Shown here: positions 1-7,122 of the stretch, one piece after another
How positions within the stretch are numbered: the first letter of the stretch is position 1
How the letters are laid out: each line of letters starts with the position of its first letter
NCBI GenBank assembly: GCA_959608625.1
Contig: CAUHQV010000029.1
Location: 1-29,996, forward strand
Direction: 5' to 3'
Source of the DNA: an uncultured Flavobacteriales bacterium
Lineage (GTDB): Bacteria > Bacteroidota > Bacteroidia > Flavobacteriales > UBA1820
Length of the DNA: 29,996 nt
Made by a program: the position numbers and the translations under genes
Notes under the pieces: generated by a model
The model's database searches: none
The model's input: the letters and a program-made list of their open reading frames with translations, nothing else
Told to the model about the DNA's origin: nothing

Positions 1-504
1 GAGATACTCGATTCCGTGCTTACCCGGGCGGTGATAGAGGTTCAAAAGGGCGACGGGTGGACGTCGGTCAATATGAAGAATGTGCCGGCCTACATTAGCG
101 ACGGGAAGACGTTGGTTGTAAAATACGAGTATACCGACCGGGTGGAATTCTACGATGTATCCGGCGGAAAATTCGCCTTGAAAAAAGCGGTGGGCGATCC
201 GCGTACCCTGGAGCAGCTACGGGCGGAGGATTTTTGGAAAAAGACCGAGGGGAAGTATTATGACGGTTTTGCCGCCGACCAAGATCATGTGTATATCATG
301 GAATACGATTATTTGCAGGAAGGAAAATCTCCCCGGCGTATCCTTTCTTCATCTGTCCTGGTGTACGATTGGGAGGGGAATCCGGTGCGGAAATACATTT
401 TGGACAAACCGGTGGATGCTCTTTTGGTATACAAGGATAAGATGTTCTGCTTTAACACAGAGGAAGATTTCGAGCAGGTGTACGCATATCCATTTAAGGT
501 ATAG
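1..504 (+). CDS. Six-bladed beta-propeller (TolB-like) protein, C-terminal part
   Basis: The reading frame is open from base 1, so the true start and the lipoprotein signal lie outside the window; the GTG at 16 should not be taken as the start. The visible 168 codons align with the C-terminal halves of the three complete paralogues downstream. There is a DSV segment near the edge, then a blade with VEFYDVSGGKFALKKAVGDP, the hallmark VYDWEGNPVRKYILDKPVDALLVYKD, and a final FEQVYAYPF strand. The family is the Bacteroidota TolB-like/six-bladed beta-propeller lipoproteins (BF3164-like), whose role is unknown to me. A hairpin terminator follows at 525-556, so this gene probably ends its own transcript. 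Membership in the paralogue family is clear; function is not. Confidence 0.8.
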   Translation, partial: EILDSVLTRAVIEVQKGDGWTSVNMKNVPAYISDGKTLVVKYEYTDRVEFYDVSGGKFALKKAVGDPRTLEQLRAEDFWKKTEGKYYDGFAADQDHVYIMEYDYLQEGKSPRRILSSSVLVYDWEGNPVRKYILDKPVDALLVYKDKMFCFNTEEDFEQVYAYPFKV

Positions 505-524
505 TAAAGAGAAAAAGAAAATCG

Positions 525-556
525 AAAGCGGTTTATTCATCGGAATAGGCCGCTTT
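525..556 (+). terminator. Rho-independent-like terminator after the first propeller gene
   Basis: The 7-bp stem AAAGCGG (525-531) pairs with CCGCTTT (550-556). An inner TATTC (534-538) pairs with GAATA (543-547), giving a long stem with a small internal loop. It is followed by TTATTTTG and lies about 20 bases after the stop codon. Confidence 0.6.
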
Positions 557-662
557 TATTTTGTGTCAAAAGGTCTGATATGCAAAAAAATAGGATATTT
601 TCTTTTTCGGGAATATACAATTCGTATTTTTAACCGTTGAAAACCAATATTAAAAAGAAAAC

Positions 663-1715
663 ATGAAACATTACATTTCTATTTTAGGCCTTGCAGCCGT
701 ATTCTTTGCCGTTTTTTCCTGCGGCGGCCCGAAGGACGCGAAACAAGCGGATTTCGATCGACCGGAAAAGATCGAATGCGACAGTATTGCCATCGAGCAG
801 ATACTTGCCCCGACATCGTGGACGGTAAATAAAGATAAGGTAGTGATCCTTAGCCCCAAAACAGATAGTTTGTTTTTTGTATACCAGGCTCCGGATTTCC
901 AATACCTGTATAGTTTCGGCCGGGCAGGGGGAGGCCCGGAAGATTACCAATACCCCCGTTTCATCCCGGATGTGTCGGGTAAAGGACGCCTGCTGATCTC
1001 CAGCCTGATGAAGGTGAGCGATTTGACCTTGGGCGACAAGGACGCTAAGGTAGCGGGCAAAGAGCGTTTCCAGGGGTATCTTATGCCCAATTTGATCGTG
1101 AACGATTCGGTCGTGCTGGCACAGCAAACCACATTCGACGACAATGTGCTGCGGGCATTTTACAGAACGGCCGATGTAAAGAAAGATAACCGGACGATCG
1201 ATTCGGTACAAGTCCTTATCAATACCAAAGGCTTCAAGATAGAGACTTCGGGTAGTGGTATACGCGCTTCCGGACAGATATACAATAGTCCCCGGCTGGT
1301 AGCCAAAAACGGAAAAATGGCGCTGATATATCCCGATGTGCGGCGGATCGATATTTTCGAAATATCTCCCGACGGGAAAATAAGCCTGGTCAAATCGGAA
1401 GGCGAGGTACTGACCCTGGAACAGATCCAGGCTCTCGATATATCCGAACGGCAGAAGGGGGAAGATGTTTTCGACGCCCAGGCGGGAGACGACTATATGT
1501 ATGTATTTACGTACGATTACGAAAACATGGGAACCTGGCGCAAATCGCTCAATTCCTATATGGAAGTGTACGACTGGGAAGGCAACCGGGTGAAAAAATT
1601 CGACCTCGGCCGGCCGTTCACCCGCTTCTTGATCGACGAGGCCCGGGGTAAGATATACTGCTACCACAGCGGTTATGATTTTGAGAACGTATACGTATAC
1701 GATTATTCATTGTAA
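663..1715 (+). CDS. Six-bladed beta-propeller (TolB-like) lipoprotein
   Basis: 350 residues. The N-terminus MKHYISILGLAAVFFAVFSC is a lipoprotein signal with the lipidated Cys at residue 20, so the protein is probably membrane-anchored and periplasmic or surface exposed. After the signal comes a family motif, DSIAIEQILAPTSWTV, then repeated blade strands (VILSPKTDSLFFVYQAPDF, YSFGRAGGGPEDYQYPRF). The conserved C-terminal VYDWEGNRVKKFDLGRPF and a closing FENVYVYDYSL follow. The GGGPEDY turn corresponds to the G-GP-E-F turn of TolB_like propellers. The ATG sits in an A-rich context typical of Bacteroidota. It is the second of four tandem paralogues; a perfect palindrome follows at 1739-1778. 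No enzymatic motif is visible, and ligand or partner is unknown. Confidence 0.85.
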   Translation: MKHYISILGLAAVFFAVFSCGGPKDAKQADFDRPEKIECDSIAIEQILAPTSWTVNKDKVVILSPKTDSLFFVYQAPDFQYLYSFGRAGGGPEDYQYPRFIPDVSGKGRLLISSLMKVSDLTLGDKDAKVAGKERFQGYLMPNLIVNDSVVLAQQTTFDDNVLRAFYRTADVKKDNRTIDSVQVLINTKGFKIETSGSGIRASGQIYNSPRLVAKNGKMALIYPDVRRIDIFEISPDGKISLVKSEGEVLTLEQIQALDISERQKGEDVFDAQAGDDYMYVFTYDYENMGTWRKSLNSYMEVYDWEGNRVKKFDLGRPFTRFLIDEARGKIYCYHSGYDFENVYVYDYSL

Positions 1716-1738
1716 AGTATTTTAGCGCTTCGGCGATA

Positions 1739-1778
1739 TTCAGGGGCGTATCCGGAAATTTCCGGATACGCCCCTGAA
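1739..1778 (+). repeat. Perfect 40-base palindrome, probable terminator or regulatory hairpin
   Basis: Bases 1739-1758 are the exact reverse complement of 1759-1778 (outer TTCAGGGGCG, centre GGAAATTTCC). As RNA this would form a roughly 18-bp GC-rich stem with an AAUU turn. Only AAACTTTT follows, so the U-tract is poor. It lies 23 bases after the stop of the upstream propeller gene and 56 bases before the next. Confidence 0.65.
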
Positions 1779-1834
1779 ACTTTTCAGCCGGACGGGAGGG
1801 TCTAATGAGAAGAATTCTTTAAAAAACTTGCAAC

Positions 1835-2905
1835 ATGAAAACATTTTCCAGACAAATTCAAATCCTTGCCGCATCGTGTCTAACCGTAGGGGCGCTCTTT
1901 TGTGGCGCGTGCCGAAGTGCCGGGGAACCGCAGAGTAAAGTCGAAAAACTTTCGGCAGATAGTATCGCTGTCCGGGAAGTATTGCAGCCGTCCGGACATG
2001 CCGTAAGCGGTGACAAAGTGGTGTTTATAAGCCGGAAATCCGAAAATCTGTTTTGGGTGTACCGCCTGCCGGACTTTAAATTCCTCTATTGTTATGGGCA
2101 AACCGGGGAGGGGCCGGACGATTTCGGGATGTGCGGTTTTGAGGATCAGGACGTGAGATTGCCCGATATTTATATAAACGAATATGCAAAATCCCGCATA
2201 ACAGGCTATTCCGTAGGGGATAAATCCTTAAAAAAAGGCGTTGTATTTACCCGGAAAAATAGCGGACGGTACCGGACGGCCTGTGTAGCCGATGGAGGGA
2301 AATGGCTTCTGGGAACAAAATTTATTCCCGGCGATGCCATGGGGAGGGAACGCCTGTATGTGATCGATCCTCGGGATGGGACGGCAAAAGACTCTGTCAG
2401 CGTCCAAACGTTCAGCACGGAAGTGCCTTATGGCAAAGGGGTACAAGTGACCGGGTATAACGACATGTTCGTATCGTCCCGGGGCAGCCGGATTGCTGTG
2501 GCTTACGGGGAAACGCAGCGGATAGACTTTTACGATATCACGTCCCAAGGGCATTTGCAGGCGGTGAAAACCGTCGGGGAAGCGGAAAAAGACGAGGATA
2601 TCTTTGCCCGGGTGAAAGCTCAGGAGGAAAGCACCGAGAAAACCCTGATCGCCGACCACAGCGCAACGGAAAAATATTTATACCTCCTCGAAGTGCATGC
2701 CGAATTCGACGTGGCGACTCGGAGGATAGACTTTGTCTATTGCCGGGTAAAAGTGTACGACTGGGAGGGTGAGTTGGTCAAAATATTCGAACTGGACAAA
2801 CCGGCTTTGCGTATGGCGGCCCAGGGGGATGACAGCCGAATATTTGCCTACAATACTATTACCGGGGATTTCGACCGGGTATACGTGTACCGCACGGGAC
2901 TTTAA
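1835..2905 (+). CDS. Six-bladed beta-propeller (TolB-like) lipoprotein
   Basis: 356 residues, paralogue of the neighbours on both sides. The N-terminus has a hydrophobic signal ending LFCGACRSAG. Cys26 is the likely lipidation site, but the lipobox is unusual, with Cys at -3 and a second Cys at 23. The shared landmarks are present: DSIAVREVLQPSGHAV, VFISRKSENLFWVYRLPDF, YGQTGEGPDDF, VAYGETQRIDFYDI, VYDWEGELVKIFELDKPALRM and FDRVYVYRTGL at the C-terminus. The gene starts at an ATG after AACTTGCAAC and is followed after 51 bases by the next paralogue with no terminator between them, so these two are probably co-transcribed. Function unknown. Confidence 0.85.
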   Translation: MKTFSRQIQILAASCLTVGALFCGACRSAGEPQSKVEKLSADSIAVREVLQPSGHAVSGDKVVFISRKSENLFWVYRLPDFKFLYCYGQTGEGPDDFGMCGFEDQDVRLPDIYINEYAKSRITGYSVGDKSLKKGVVFTRKNSGRYRTACVADGGKWLLGTKFIPGDAMGRERLYVIDPRDGTAKDSVSVQTFSTEVPYGKGVQVTGYNDMFVSSRGSRIAVAYGETQRIDFYDITSQGHLQAVKTVGEAEKDEDIFARVKAQEESTEKTLIADHSATEKYLYLLEVHAEFDVATRRIDFVYCRVKVYDWEGELVKIFELDKPALRMAAQGDDSRIFAYNTITGDFDRVYVYRTGL

Positions 2906-2956
2906 CGTTCTGGCACTGTAACCTTCCGCGTTAATAACCATTCTTATCATAGAAAC

Positions 2957-4027
2957 ATGAACCAGAAATTTCGATCGATGAAAAAATTTGCCGGCATGGC
3001 GGCCGTATTGGGCGCCGGGATCCTGTCCGTATCCTGCGGCGGGGCCGGAAAAGCCACGGGATTCGACAACCCTATTGCCGTGCGGGCGGACAGCATCGCG
3101 GTGGACCAGATTATCAAACCCAGCCAATGGGCCGTATGCAACGGGAAAGCCATCGTGGTGTCCGAGAGTACAGATAGTGTATTCTACGTGTATTCGCTGC
3201 CCGATTTCAGTTTTCTTTACGCGTGGGGACGCCGGGGGGGCGGCCCCGGCGAATTCCCGAATTACGTGCGCTTTGTCGATGGTGCCGACGGAGATACCGG
3301 TATGCTCACCATAGAGAATTACCGGGGCAAAACCTTCGATGCGTTCGAGGTAGGCGACCGGGAAATGGCCCTGAAAAAGACGTCTTCCACATTCCCGGAT
3401 CAAACCACATTTTTGGAAAGCCGTCCGCTGCCCTCCGGCTGGCAAACCACCAAAAAGGTGGCAGACGATAAAGAATACCTCTATACCCGTTCTCCGAAGG
3501 ACGGCTCGGTGCGGGATTCGGTGCTGCTGTACACACTGGTGAAGGCCGAATACGACGACAAAGGCAATATGCGTTCGCTCAGCCGAATGAACAGCCCCCG
3601 TATCGTGGCTAGGGGCGACTGTGTTGCGGTGGTATACCAAAACGTCGTCCGGGTCGATTTTTACCGGGTGTCTGCCGAAGGAAAACTGGAGCTGTTGAAG
3701 GCTGTCGGGGAACCATTGGACGAGGCGGTGCTCCAGCGGCTTCGCACTATGCGCAGCGAAACCCGGCAGCAGGGGATCATGGGTTATTTTTCCACTGGAA
3801 AATACCTTTACACGCTGTACCTGGACCTGGAATTCGACTGGGAGACGAAGTATGCAAACATTCTGGAGAAGATCGTCTATGTGTACGACTGGGACGGCCG
3901 GCAGGTACGGGCTTTCGATCTGGAAAAACCGGCGACCGATATCCTGGTGTCCGGCGACGACCGTTTGTTGTACGCCCGCAATCTCCAGGAGGATTTTGAT
4001 AAGGTATACGTATACAGCCTGGAATAA
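2957..4027 (+). CDS. Six-bladed beta-propeller (TolB-like) lipoprotein
   Basis: 356 residues, last of the four tandem paralogues. The signal peptide ends ILSVSC with Cys27 as the probable lipidated residue. An alternative start at 2978 (MKKFAGMAAV) gives a more compact signal peptide and is equally plausible. Family landmarks are DSIAVDQIIKPSQWAV, VVSESTDSVFYVYSLPDF, YAWGRRGGGPGEFPNYVRF, VVYQNVVRVDFYRV, VYDWDGRQVRAFDLEKPATDIL and FDKVYVYSLE. It follows the previous gene by 51 bases and is closed by the terminator at 4104-4137. Sequence divergence among the copies is substantial, so the duplications are not recent. Confidence 0.85.
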   Translation: MNQKFRSMKKFAGMAAVLGAGILSVSCGGAGKATGFDNPIAVRADSIAVDQIIKPSQWAVCNGKAIVVSESTDSVFYVYSLPDFSFLYAWGRRGGGPGEFPNYVRFVDGADGDTGMLTIENYRGKTFDAFEVGDREMALKKTSSTFPDQTTFLESRPLPSGWQTTKKVADDKEYLYTRSPKDGSVRDSVLLYTLVKAEYDDKGNMRSLSRMNSPRIVARGDCVAVVYQNVVRVDFYRVSAEGKLELLKAVGEPLDEAVLQRLRTMRSETRQQGIMGYFSTGKYLYTLYLDLEFDWETKYANILEKIVYVYDWDGRQVRAFDLEKPATDILVSGDDRLLYARNLQEDFDKVYVYSLE

Positions 4028-4103
4028 ATGGGTTTAGAAAAGAAAGTGCCCTGTGGCGATTGATTGATATTTAAAAATTGTTTTTTGGTAGTACTGTTTT
4101 TTT

Positions 4104-4137
4104 GCGCCCGGAAGAATTTTTCCACCCGGGCGCTTTT
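4104..4137 (+). terminator. Rho-independent terminator of the propeller cluster
   Basis: GCGCCCGG (4104-4111) pairs with CCGGGCGC (4126-4133). The loop is 14 bases and TTTT follows. It lies 77 bases after the last propeller gene and ends just before the luxS promoter box. Confidence 0.7.
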
Positions 4138-4139
4138 CG

Positions 4140-4147
4140 TATCTTTA
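4140..4147 (+). promoter_or_regulatory. Probable -7 box of the luxS promoter
   Basis: TATCTTTA matches the Bacteroidota -7 consensus TAnnTTTG in all but the last base. It would start transcription about 30 bases before the luxS ATG. No convincing -33 TTTG was found. Confidence 0.4.
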
Positions 4148-4182
4148 CCCCGGAATTAAAGCAGAATTACAAAGGGAAAGAC

Positions 4183-4635
4183 ATGGAAAAAGTAGAGAGC
4201 TTCGAATTGGACCATACGCGGGTAAAGGCTCCGTATGTGCGTTTGTGTGGGATTATGGAAGGAGAAAAAGGAGATAAAGTATCCAAGTTCGACCTGCGGT
4301 TCCTCCAGCCGAACGCCGAGAGTTTCGGTACGGCCGCCCTGCATGCGCTCGAACATCTGTTGGCGCACGGTATCCGGGAATACCTCGACGGGGTAATAGA
4401 CCTTTCCCCGATGGGCTGCCGGACAGGGTTTTACCTGATCGTATGGGGCGAAGTGACGCCTGCCCGGGTAAAGGACGCACTGGAAAAAGCCTTGAAGGAT
4501 GTGCTGAAAGCGGAATCCGTCCCGGCGGCCAATGCGCGCCAGTGCGGGAATTACCGGGACCTGTCCCTATTCGGGGCGAAGGAATATGCGGAATATGCAC
4601 TCCAAAAAGGGTTTTCTCTGGAAATTTACGGGTAA
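4183..4635 (+). CDS. luxS: S-ribosylhomocysteine lyase LuxS
   Basis: 150 residues, normal for the family. LuxS splits S-ribosylhomocysteine into homocysteine and DPD, the precursor of autoinducer-2, in the activated methyl cycle. The metal-binding HALEH is visible (His54, Glu57, His58), as is the second-half ligand Cys121 (CGNYRDL) and the catalytic SPMGCRTGFY with Cys79. All residues needed for activity are therefore present. I chose the ATG at 4183 because it follows AAAGGGAAAG and gives the usual N-terminus MEKVESFELDHTRV; the in-frame extension upstream runs through the terminator. It stands alone between the propeller cluster and the aromatic operon, with no pfs or other methyl-cycle gene beside it. 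Confidence 0.97.
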   Translation: MEKVESFELDHTRVKAPYVRLCGIMEGEKGDKVSKFDLRFLQPNAESFGTAALHALEHLLAHGIREYLDGVIDLSPMGCRTGFYLIVWGEVTPARVKDALEKALKDVLKAESVPAANARQCGNYRDLSLFGAKEYAEYALQKGFSLEIYG

Positions 4636-4726
4636 ACCGAAAGTTTTTTGAAAAAAACATTGCGTGTTCCGGAAAATATTCCGACTTTCGCAACCAAGTA
4701 TTGAATATGACTAAACGCTCGGGACA

Positions 4727-4819
4727 ATGAGTTACCTATGCACGTTTTTTTACAGCTTTTATTACTTCGGATTCTTCGGAATACCGGAAGCGGCTGCGTG
4801 CGGGGTGAAAATAAGGTAG
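4727..4819 (+). CDS. Phe/Tyr-rich leader peptide of the aromatic operon attenuator
   Basis: A 30-codon reading frame starts at ATG 4727 and ends at TAG 4817-4819. Residues 7-17 read FFYSFYYFGFF: nine of eleven are Phe or Tyr, and the whole peptide holds six Phe and four Tyr. The peptide has no other recognisable feature and resembles the control peptides of phe/trp/his operons. It lies directly upstream of prephenate dehydratase (pheA). The codons just after the aromatic run (CCG GAA GCG GCT, 4784-4795) form the antiterminator strand described in the next entries. Such an aromatic-codon run in front of a Phe biosynthesis gene with a terminator in between is very unlikely by chance. Translation of the frame is inferred. 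Confidence 0.85.
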   Translation: MSYLCTFFYSFYYFGFFGIPEAAACGVKIR

Positions 4820-4855
4820 TAAAAAACTGAACACATAAAGCAAAGCCGCTTCCGG
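4784..4855 (+). promoter_or_regulatory. Antiterminator of the pheA attenuator
   Basis: CCGGAAGCGGCT (4784-4795) is perfectly complementary, over 12 bp, to AGCCGCTTCCGG (4844-4855), which is the 5' arm of the terminator. The same 12 bases recur at 4860-4871 as the terminator's 3' arm, so the two structures exclude each other. A third strand inside the leader frame can hold 4784-4790 when no ribosome covers it: CTTCGG 4765-4770 with one bulge, or TTCGG 4775-4779. Inferred logic: a ribosome stalled on the Phe/Tyr codons frees the antiterminator and transcription continues; smooth translation lets the terminator form. Confidence 0.8.
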
Positions 4856-4876
4856 ATATCCGGAAGCGGCTTTTTT
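4842..4876 (+). terminator. Attenuator terminator upstream of pheA
   Basis: A perfect 14-bp stem (4842-4855 with 4860-4873) has an ATAT loop and runs into TTTTTT (4871-4876). It ends 13 bases before the pheA start codon, so it can only act on transcripts entering pheA. It is a conditional terminator in the attenuator, not the end of luxS alone. Confidence 0.88.
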
Positions 4877-4889
4877 AATAAAAGGAAAG

Positions 4890-5723
4890 ATGGAAAAGAA
4901 TTTGACGGTGGCTATTCAGGGAATACGGGGCTCGTACCATCACGTAGCGGTGGAAAAGTATTTCGGGGTGGAAGCCGATTTCGTGGAATGCGTGAACTTC
5001 AAGGGAGTTCCCCTGGCGATAGAGGAAGGCCGTGCGGACTACGGGGTGATGGCCATCGAAAATTCGATCGCCGGGTCTTTGCTACAGAACCATAAACTGC
5101 TCGGACTTCCCGGCCAGAAAATCGTCGGGGAAGTATACGTGCAGATAGACCATTGTCTGTTGGCGAACCCGGGTGTGCGGATGGAGGATATTACCGAGAT
5201 AGAGTCGCACCCAATGGCCCTGCTACAGTGCGGGAATTTTCTGGACCAGTACCCGGAGATACGCTTGATGGAAAGCGACGATACGGCCCGGTCGGCCCGG
5301 AAGGTGGCTTCCAAAAAACTGCGGACTACGGCGGCGATAGCCTCCGAACTGTGTTCCCGGCTTTTCGGGCTGGAAATATTGGGCCAAGGCATCCAGACGA
5401 TGAAGAACAATTACACCCGTTTTTTTGTGATAGGACACAGCGGGGATCCGGTGCCGGACGATGCGGATAAGGCATCCATCCGTTTTGTGACCAAGCACGA
5501 GGCGGGAAGCCTGGCTAAAATATTGAACGTTTTTGCCATGCATGGCTTGAACCTGACCAAGATACAGTCCGTCGCCATTATGGAACGCCCGTGGGAATAC
5601 GCATTCTACGCCGATGTGATGTTCCCTTCGCTCGCTACGTTCCATGCGGCCTTGGAGGTCGTATCGCACCAGACGGAAGAACTCGATATACAAGGTATTT
5701 ACAAACACAACACCACCAAATGA
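4890..5723 (+). CDS. pheA: Prephenate dehydratase (monofunctional, with ACT domain)
   Basis: 277 residues. It converts prephenate to phenylpyruvate, the committed step to phenylalanine. The catalytic periplasmic-binding-like part carries ENSIAGS (57-63), ESHPMALLQC (105-114) and the diagnostic NYTRF (174-178, with the essential Thr). A C-terminal ACT domain (about 196-272, GSLAKILNVFAMHGLNLTKIQS) would bind Phe for feedback inhibition; the usual ESRP motif is replaced by KIQS in this region. No chorismate mutase domain is present; that activity is fused to DAHP synthase at 7314. The ATG follows AAAAGGAAAG. The gene lies 13 bases after the attenuator U-tract, and its stop overlaps the tyrA start (ATGA). 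Confidence 0.96.
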   Translation: MEKNLTVAIQGIRGSYHHVAVEKYFGVEADFVECVNFKGVPLAIEEGRADYGVMAIENSIAGSLLQNHKLLGLPGQKIVGEVYVQIDHCLLANPGVRMEDITEIESHPMALLQCGNFLDQYPEIRLMESDDTARSARKVASKKLRTTAAIASELCSRLFGLEILGQGIQTMKNNYTRFFVIGHSGDPVPDDADKASIRFVTKHEAGSLAKILNVFAMHGLNLTKIQSVAIMERPWEYAFYADVMFPSLATFHAALEVVSHQTEELDIQGIYKHNTTK

Positions 5724-6592
5724 AAACACAGGGAAATACGGTAGGAGTGATCGGCCTGGGGCTGATAGGCTGTTCGCTGGCCATCGGGCTGAAAAAATCG
5801 GGCTTTGCGTCGGCGATACAGGGATCGGACGCCGATCCGGCGCATGAAGCGCAGGCTTTGGCTGCCGGGTATATCGACGAGATCGTCCCGATGGAACGGA
5901 TGGACGGTTGCGACGTAGTGATCGTGGCTACTCCGGTGAACGTATCGGCCGGTATCGTGTGCAAGATGCTCGATGCGACCGGGGAGACGACGACGGTGGT
6001 AGACGTAGGTTCTACGAAAAAACGGATCGTGGAGGCGGTTTCTTCCCACCCGGCCCATGCCCGTTTTATCCCCACACACCCCATGGCCGGTACGGAAAAT
6101 TCCGGGCCGCTGGCGGCGGTGGACGGCTTGTTCTCCGGACGGACGGTCATCGTGCTGCCGTATCCGGACGCCGACAAGGAAAGGGTATGCGGGATAGAAG
6201 GAATGTACGCATCGCTGGGGGCCCAGGTGGTCTTTATGGATGCCGAAAAGCACGATATGAGCGTGGCGTACGTGTCGCATATTTCCCATATATCGTCGTA
6301 CGCATTGGCCCTGACAGTGCTCAATAAGGAACGCGACGAGCGCAACATCACCAATCTGGCGGCGGGGGGATTCGATTCCACAGCACGCCTGGCCAAAAGC
6401 AGCGCCAGTATGTGGGAGCCTATATTTCTGGAAAACCGCGATGCGGTGCTCGACGTGATCGACGAGTATATCGAAAACATGATCCTCTTTAAACACGCCA
6501 TCAAATCGGCCAACGGAGAGGTGATCCGTACCCTGATCGGCCAGGCCAACAAGGTGCGGGAAGTCCTCGACAAACAGCAAAAGAAGCGATGA
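5720..6592 (+). CDS. tyrA: Prephenate dehydrogenase
   Basis: 290 residues. Oxidatively decarboxylates prephenate to 4-hydroxyphenylpyruvate with NAD(P), the tyrosine branch. An N-terminal Rossmann fold carries GLGLIG (12-17), with GSDADP (35-40) closing the second strand. The prephenate-binding THPMAGTENSGP is at 119-130, and the all-helical C-terminal domain follows. The start at 5720 overlaps the pheA stop by four bases (ATGA), and its own stop overlaps the next start in the same way, so three genes are translationally coupled. No ACT domain is visible at the C-terminus, so tyrosine control, if any, would come through the leader's Tyr codons. The aminotransferase that often sits in this operon in Bacteroides is absent here. 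Confidence 0.96.
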   Translation: MKTQGNTVGVIGLGLIGCSLAIGLKKSGFASAIQGSDADPAHEAQALAAGYIDEIVPMERMDGCDVVIVATPVNVSAGIVCKMLDATGETTTVVDVGSTKKRIVEAVSSHPAHARFIPTHPMAGTENSGPLAAVDGLFSGRTVIVLPYPDADKERVCGIEGMYASLGAQVVFMDAEKHDMSVAYVSHISHISSYALALTVLNKERDERNITNLAAGGFDSTARLAKSSASMWEPIFLENRDAVLDVIDEYIENMILFKHAIKSANGEVIRTLIGQANKVREVLDKQQKKR

Positions 6593-7101
6593 CGATAGAA
6601 TTGGCGCGGATGGAACCCTCGCAGGCCCCGCAGATCGCCCGCCTGCTGAACGACCGCCGGGTGTGGAATACCCTGTCGGACGTCGTTCCGTTTCCGTATT
6701 CCCAGCAGGATGCGCTGGATTTTATTTCGCTCGTGCAGGCGGAGGGCTCTCCGCTGAAGAGCTTTACGGTGTTGGCCGATGGATGTGTCGCCGGTATCGT
6801 GGGTTATGAATGCGGGAAGCTGAATAAAAGCCATGTGGCGGTGATCGGTTACTGGTACGGGCACGAGTTCTGGGGGTGCGGGATCGCGACCCGGGCATTG
6901 GAACAATTGCTGGAGGTCGCAAAAGCCGATCTGAAAGTGAGGCGGATAGAGGCTACGGCGTTCGCGTTCAATACCGCCTCGCGCCGGGTACTCGAAAAAT
7001 GCGGCTTCGTACTCGAGGCGACTTTGAAAGACGCTCTGTCCAAAGACGGGGTGATATTCGATGAGGCGGTATATTATCTGCCGATATCACCCCGGGGGTG
7101 A
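6589..7101 (+). CDS. GNAT family N-acetyltransferase (RimJ/RimL type)
   Basis: 170 residues. The acetyl-CoA binding segment YWYGHEFWGCGIATRAL matches the RimJ/RimL-like motif (W-G-x-G-x-A), and the late NTASRRVLEKCGFVLEATLKD is the typical GNAT C-terminal signature, N-x-x-S-x-x-x-x-x-K-x-G-F. Family function is transfer of acetyl from acetyl-CoA to an amino group; the substrate cannot be read from sequence. It starts inside the tyrA stop codon (ATGA), so it belongs to the aromatic operon by position, but no known step of the pathway needs an acetyltransferase. The MITE-like repeat at 7123-7263 follows. Confidence 0.9.
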   Translation: MTIELARMEPSQAPQIARLLNDRRVWNTLSDVVPFPYSQQDALDFISLVQAEGSPLKSFTVLADGCVAGIVGYECGKLNKSHVAVIGYWYGHEFWGCGIATRALEQLLEVAKADLKVRRIEATAFAFNTASRRVLEKCGFVLEATLKDALSKDGVIFDEAVYYLPISPRG

Positions 7102-7122
7102 CAATCGACTACCGTACATTTC

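Noticed and set aside
4659..4690. Possible promoter for the aromatic operon: ATTG (4659-4662) and GACTTTCG (4683-4690), 20 bases apart
   Set aside because: Only 3 of 4 and 4 of 6 conserved positions match, so I do not list it as a feature; start mapping would decide.
4707..4730. Seven-codon frame (ATG ACT AAA CGC TCG GGA CAA TGA) overlapping the leader start in ATGA fashion
   Set aside because: It is very short, has no amino acid bias and no support beyond the overlap; the aromatic frame alone explains the site.
5635..6906. 423-codon minus-strand reading frame opposite tyrA
   Set aside because: It is a GC-driven shadow of well-identified genes, with no recognisable motif.
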